The notes under the pieces were generated by a model that saw only the letters and a program-made list of their open reading frames with translations, had not been told where the DNA came from and ran no database searches. This document shows, in pieces, positions 41,287-42,785 of a stretch of DNA of 42,785 nt. The stretch is taken from contig NW_004086154.1 of assembly GCF_000220395.1 (NCBI RefSeq), positions 1 through 42,785 of the forward strand, written 5' to 3'. The translations under genes were made by a program, and so were the position numbers. Position 1 is the stretch's first letter; the number at the start of each line of letters is the position of its first letter. The DNA is from Ichthyophthirius multifiliis. Taxonomy: Eukaryota > Ciliophora > Oligohymenophorea > Hymenostomatida.

Positions 41287-42735
41287 ATGCCCAATATTTT
41301 ATTGAAAAATTTTAAGAATTTGAGCCGATAGTAAAGTAAAATATAAAAACTATATATTAATATATATATATATATATATATATAACCAAACTATAGTATG
41401 TAACTAAAACATAAAGAAATAATTAAAAAAGAACCAATAGATGGAATATCTATGAATTAATAAAGGGTAAATAGTGAATAAGGAATCGTTAAATCTAATT
41501 TTGTATCCAAACTAGCCGAATAAGTTCCTTCTGTAATAGTAATGATAAAAGATATATCAGATTGTTAAATAAGTAAAAATATTATTATATGTAAATATAA
41601 TAATTTTATAAATTAAATAAAAAGATTCTGATTAATGGAATTATTAGATAAACGAAACATAAAAATAATACGAATAAAATAAAAACTCAATATAAAGTAA
41701 AGGAAAAAACAATTAGTATTAATTATTAACAAAAGTAATAATAATATTTTATATTGGGAATAATCCAAACTAAGGTTCCTAGATAGAAAATACATTAAAT
41801 AACTTAAAATAAAGACTAGATATAGATTCTAAATAGATTTATTTTATTTCTGGATCAAAAGAAAATCTAGGAATGAATATGAAAAGAATTAAAAAATTAT
41901 GTTTAGAATATTCCCAAAGTTATTATAAAGAAAAACTAGCAAAACATAAAAGTAAATACCAAAAAACCAACGATTTACAAAAAATATTGGAATACATTTT
42001 AAAACTGCAGTTTTAGAAGAATTTAAGTATTAAATATAAATATGTTTATATATATATATTTATATATATACATATATGTATTTTATTTATTAAAAAAAAA
42101 TACAGTAATAATATTGAAAAAGCAAAAAAACATTATGAAGCTACATATTCAGAATGTGAAAGTTTAATTCTCTAATATAGGATTACTTATAATAAAAATA
42201 TAAATTTATAAAATAAAGATAATATGATTGAAATAAATTATGATTTTATTTTAAAAATGCAAGAAATGAGATCTGTAAAAATTATATATAAATATGTATA
42301 TATATAAATATAAAAATATGTATATGAATGAATATATATGTATAAAAATATTTATTATTTATATGAATATATGTTTATAAATAGTATTTATATTTATATT
42401 TTTTTTATTTATATATATATATGTTATAAAAAAAAAATTAAGATTTCTGATGTAACGAAATTGAGACTCTTATTATTTTTAATTAATAATAAATAATATT
42501 ATGAAGCATTATAACATTTTTAAAATCATTATAAGAAAATGAAAAATCTAATTGATTATAATATAGAAACAAATATTTTTTTTTAAGAATACAAATGGAG
42601 GTCAGCTTTAGTTAAAGATTTTATTTATTTTTTTACATTGGATATTTAAAAAAGGAAAAATTACTAAAAAAATTAAGATATAGGCCATTTACTTTTTAAT
42701 ATTTTATTAGTAAATTTTTTTATTAATAAATAAAA

Positions 42736-42785
<50 letters not shown>
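41287..42785 (+). CDS. TRAPPC11-like (foie gras domain) trafficking protein, 5' part
   Basis: TRAPPC11 is a subunit of the TRAPP complex in ER-to-Golgi membrane traffic. The window holds its N-terminal part and stops in an (AT)n tract. Start ATG 41287 (MPNILLKNFKNLSRY) with intron 41331-41396; an internal ATG at 41398 is the alternative. Further introns are 41573-41624, one ending at 42105 (donor 42010 or 42027, not decided) and 42275-42442. The order of motifs fits the family: LAEQVPSVIVMIKD, LLTKVIIIFYIGNNPNQG, QIYFISGSKENLGMN, YSQSYYKEKLAKHK, IEKAKKHYEATY, KLRLLLFLINNKQYYEALQH and EYKWRSALVKDFIYF. A last intron probably starts at 42710 and runs off the window. Regulation is not visible. 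Confidence 0.72.
42742..42785. repeat. (AT)n at window end
   Basis: The window ends inside a pure (AT)n run of at least 44 bases. The run is probably intronic in the TRAPPC11-like gene, and contigs often break in such runs. Confidence 0.85.

Overview
This window is the end of a ciliate macronuclear chromosome. Three things show it. A C-rich telomeric tract (CCCA and CCCCAA units) opens the + strand at base 1. The DNA is extremely AT-rich, with hundreds of bases of low-complexity A/T between genes. Conserved proteins read through only if TAA and TAG mean Gln and TGA is the only stop: TAA or TAG falls on invariant glutamines of MtnK, EXO1, YAK1 and others. Introns are short (mostly 29-85 nt, GT...AG). 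The general character fits an oligohymenophorean ciliate of the Tetrahymena/Ichthyophthirius kind, but the species cannot be fixed from here.

Layout. 1-1329: telomere and a subtelomere of degenerate repeats. About 1330-2450: an unidentified multi-exon subtelomeric gene. 2719-5025 (-): a fused methylthioribose-1-phosphate isomerase/methylthioribose kinase. 5260-6852 (-): Q/N-rich coiled-coil protein. 7000-7389 (+): small secreted or membrane Cys-rich protein. 9334-11009 (-): SLC6-type Na+-coupled transporter. 11983-13815 (+): SDR oxidoreductase with an N-terminal Cys motif and a poly-Gln run written entirely in TAA. 14446-17034 (+): YAK1/DYRK-like kinase. 17448-19035 (-): unidentified. 21102-23867 (+): EXO1 nuclease with eight introns. 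24432-25005 (-): small hypothetical gene. 25315-27283 (+): K/E/Q-rich coiled-coil protein. 27446-28320 (-): leucine-rich-repeat protein. 28696-31166 (-): long-form tRNase Z (ELAC2). 32415-38013: a tandemly duplicated two-gene cassette, each copy a + strand ATP-grasp ligase facing a - strand CHAP amidase of the glutathionylspermidine-amidase kind. 38231-38391 (-): a possible ATP synthase inhibitor IF1 exon. 38808-40818 (-): RBR-type ubiquitin ligase. 41287 to window end (+): 5' part of a TRAPPC11-like gene, cut off in an (AT)n tract.

Most genes are independent housekeeping genes, as expected for ciliates, which lack operons. The exception is the ligase/amidase cassette, where two enzymes of opposite chemistry (making and breaking an amide) are paired and duplicated together. 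The central 710 bp of the two ligase copies are identical while everything around them has diverged, which points to recent gene conversion or an assembly artefact.

Several otherwise well-conserved genes (SLC6, YAK1, coiled-coil, RBR, the 17448-19035 gene) have single-base frame breaks located at A/T homopolymers. These look like sequencing indels rather than real mutations, so those coordinates span a corrected frame. No rRNA, tRNA, CRISPR array or mobile element was recognised.
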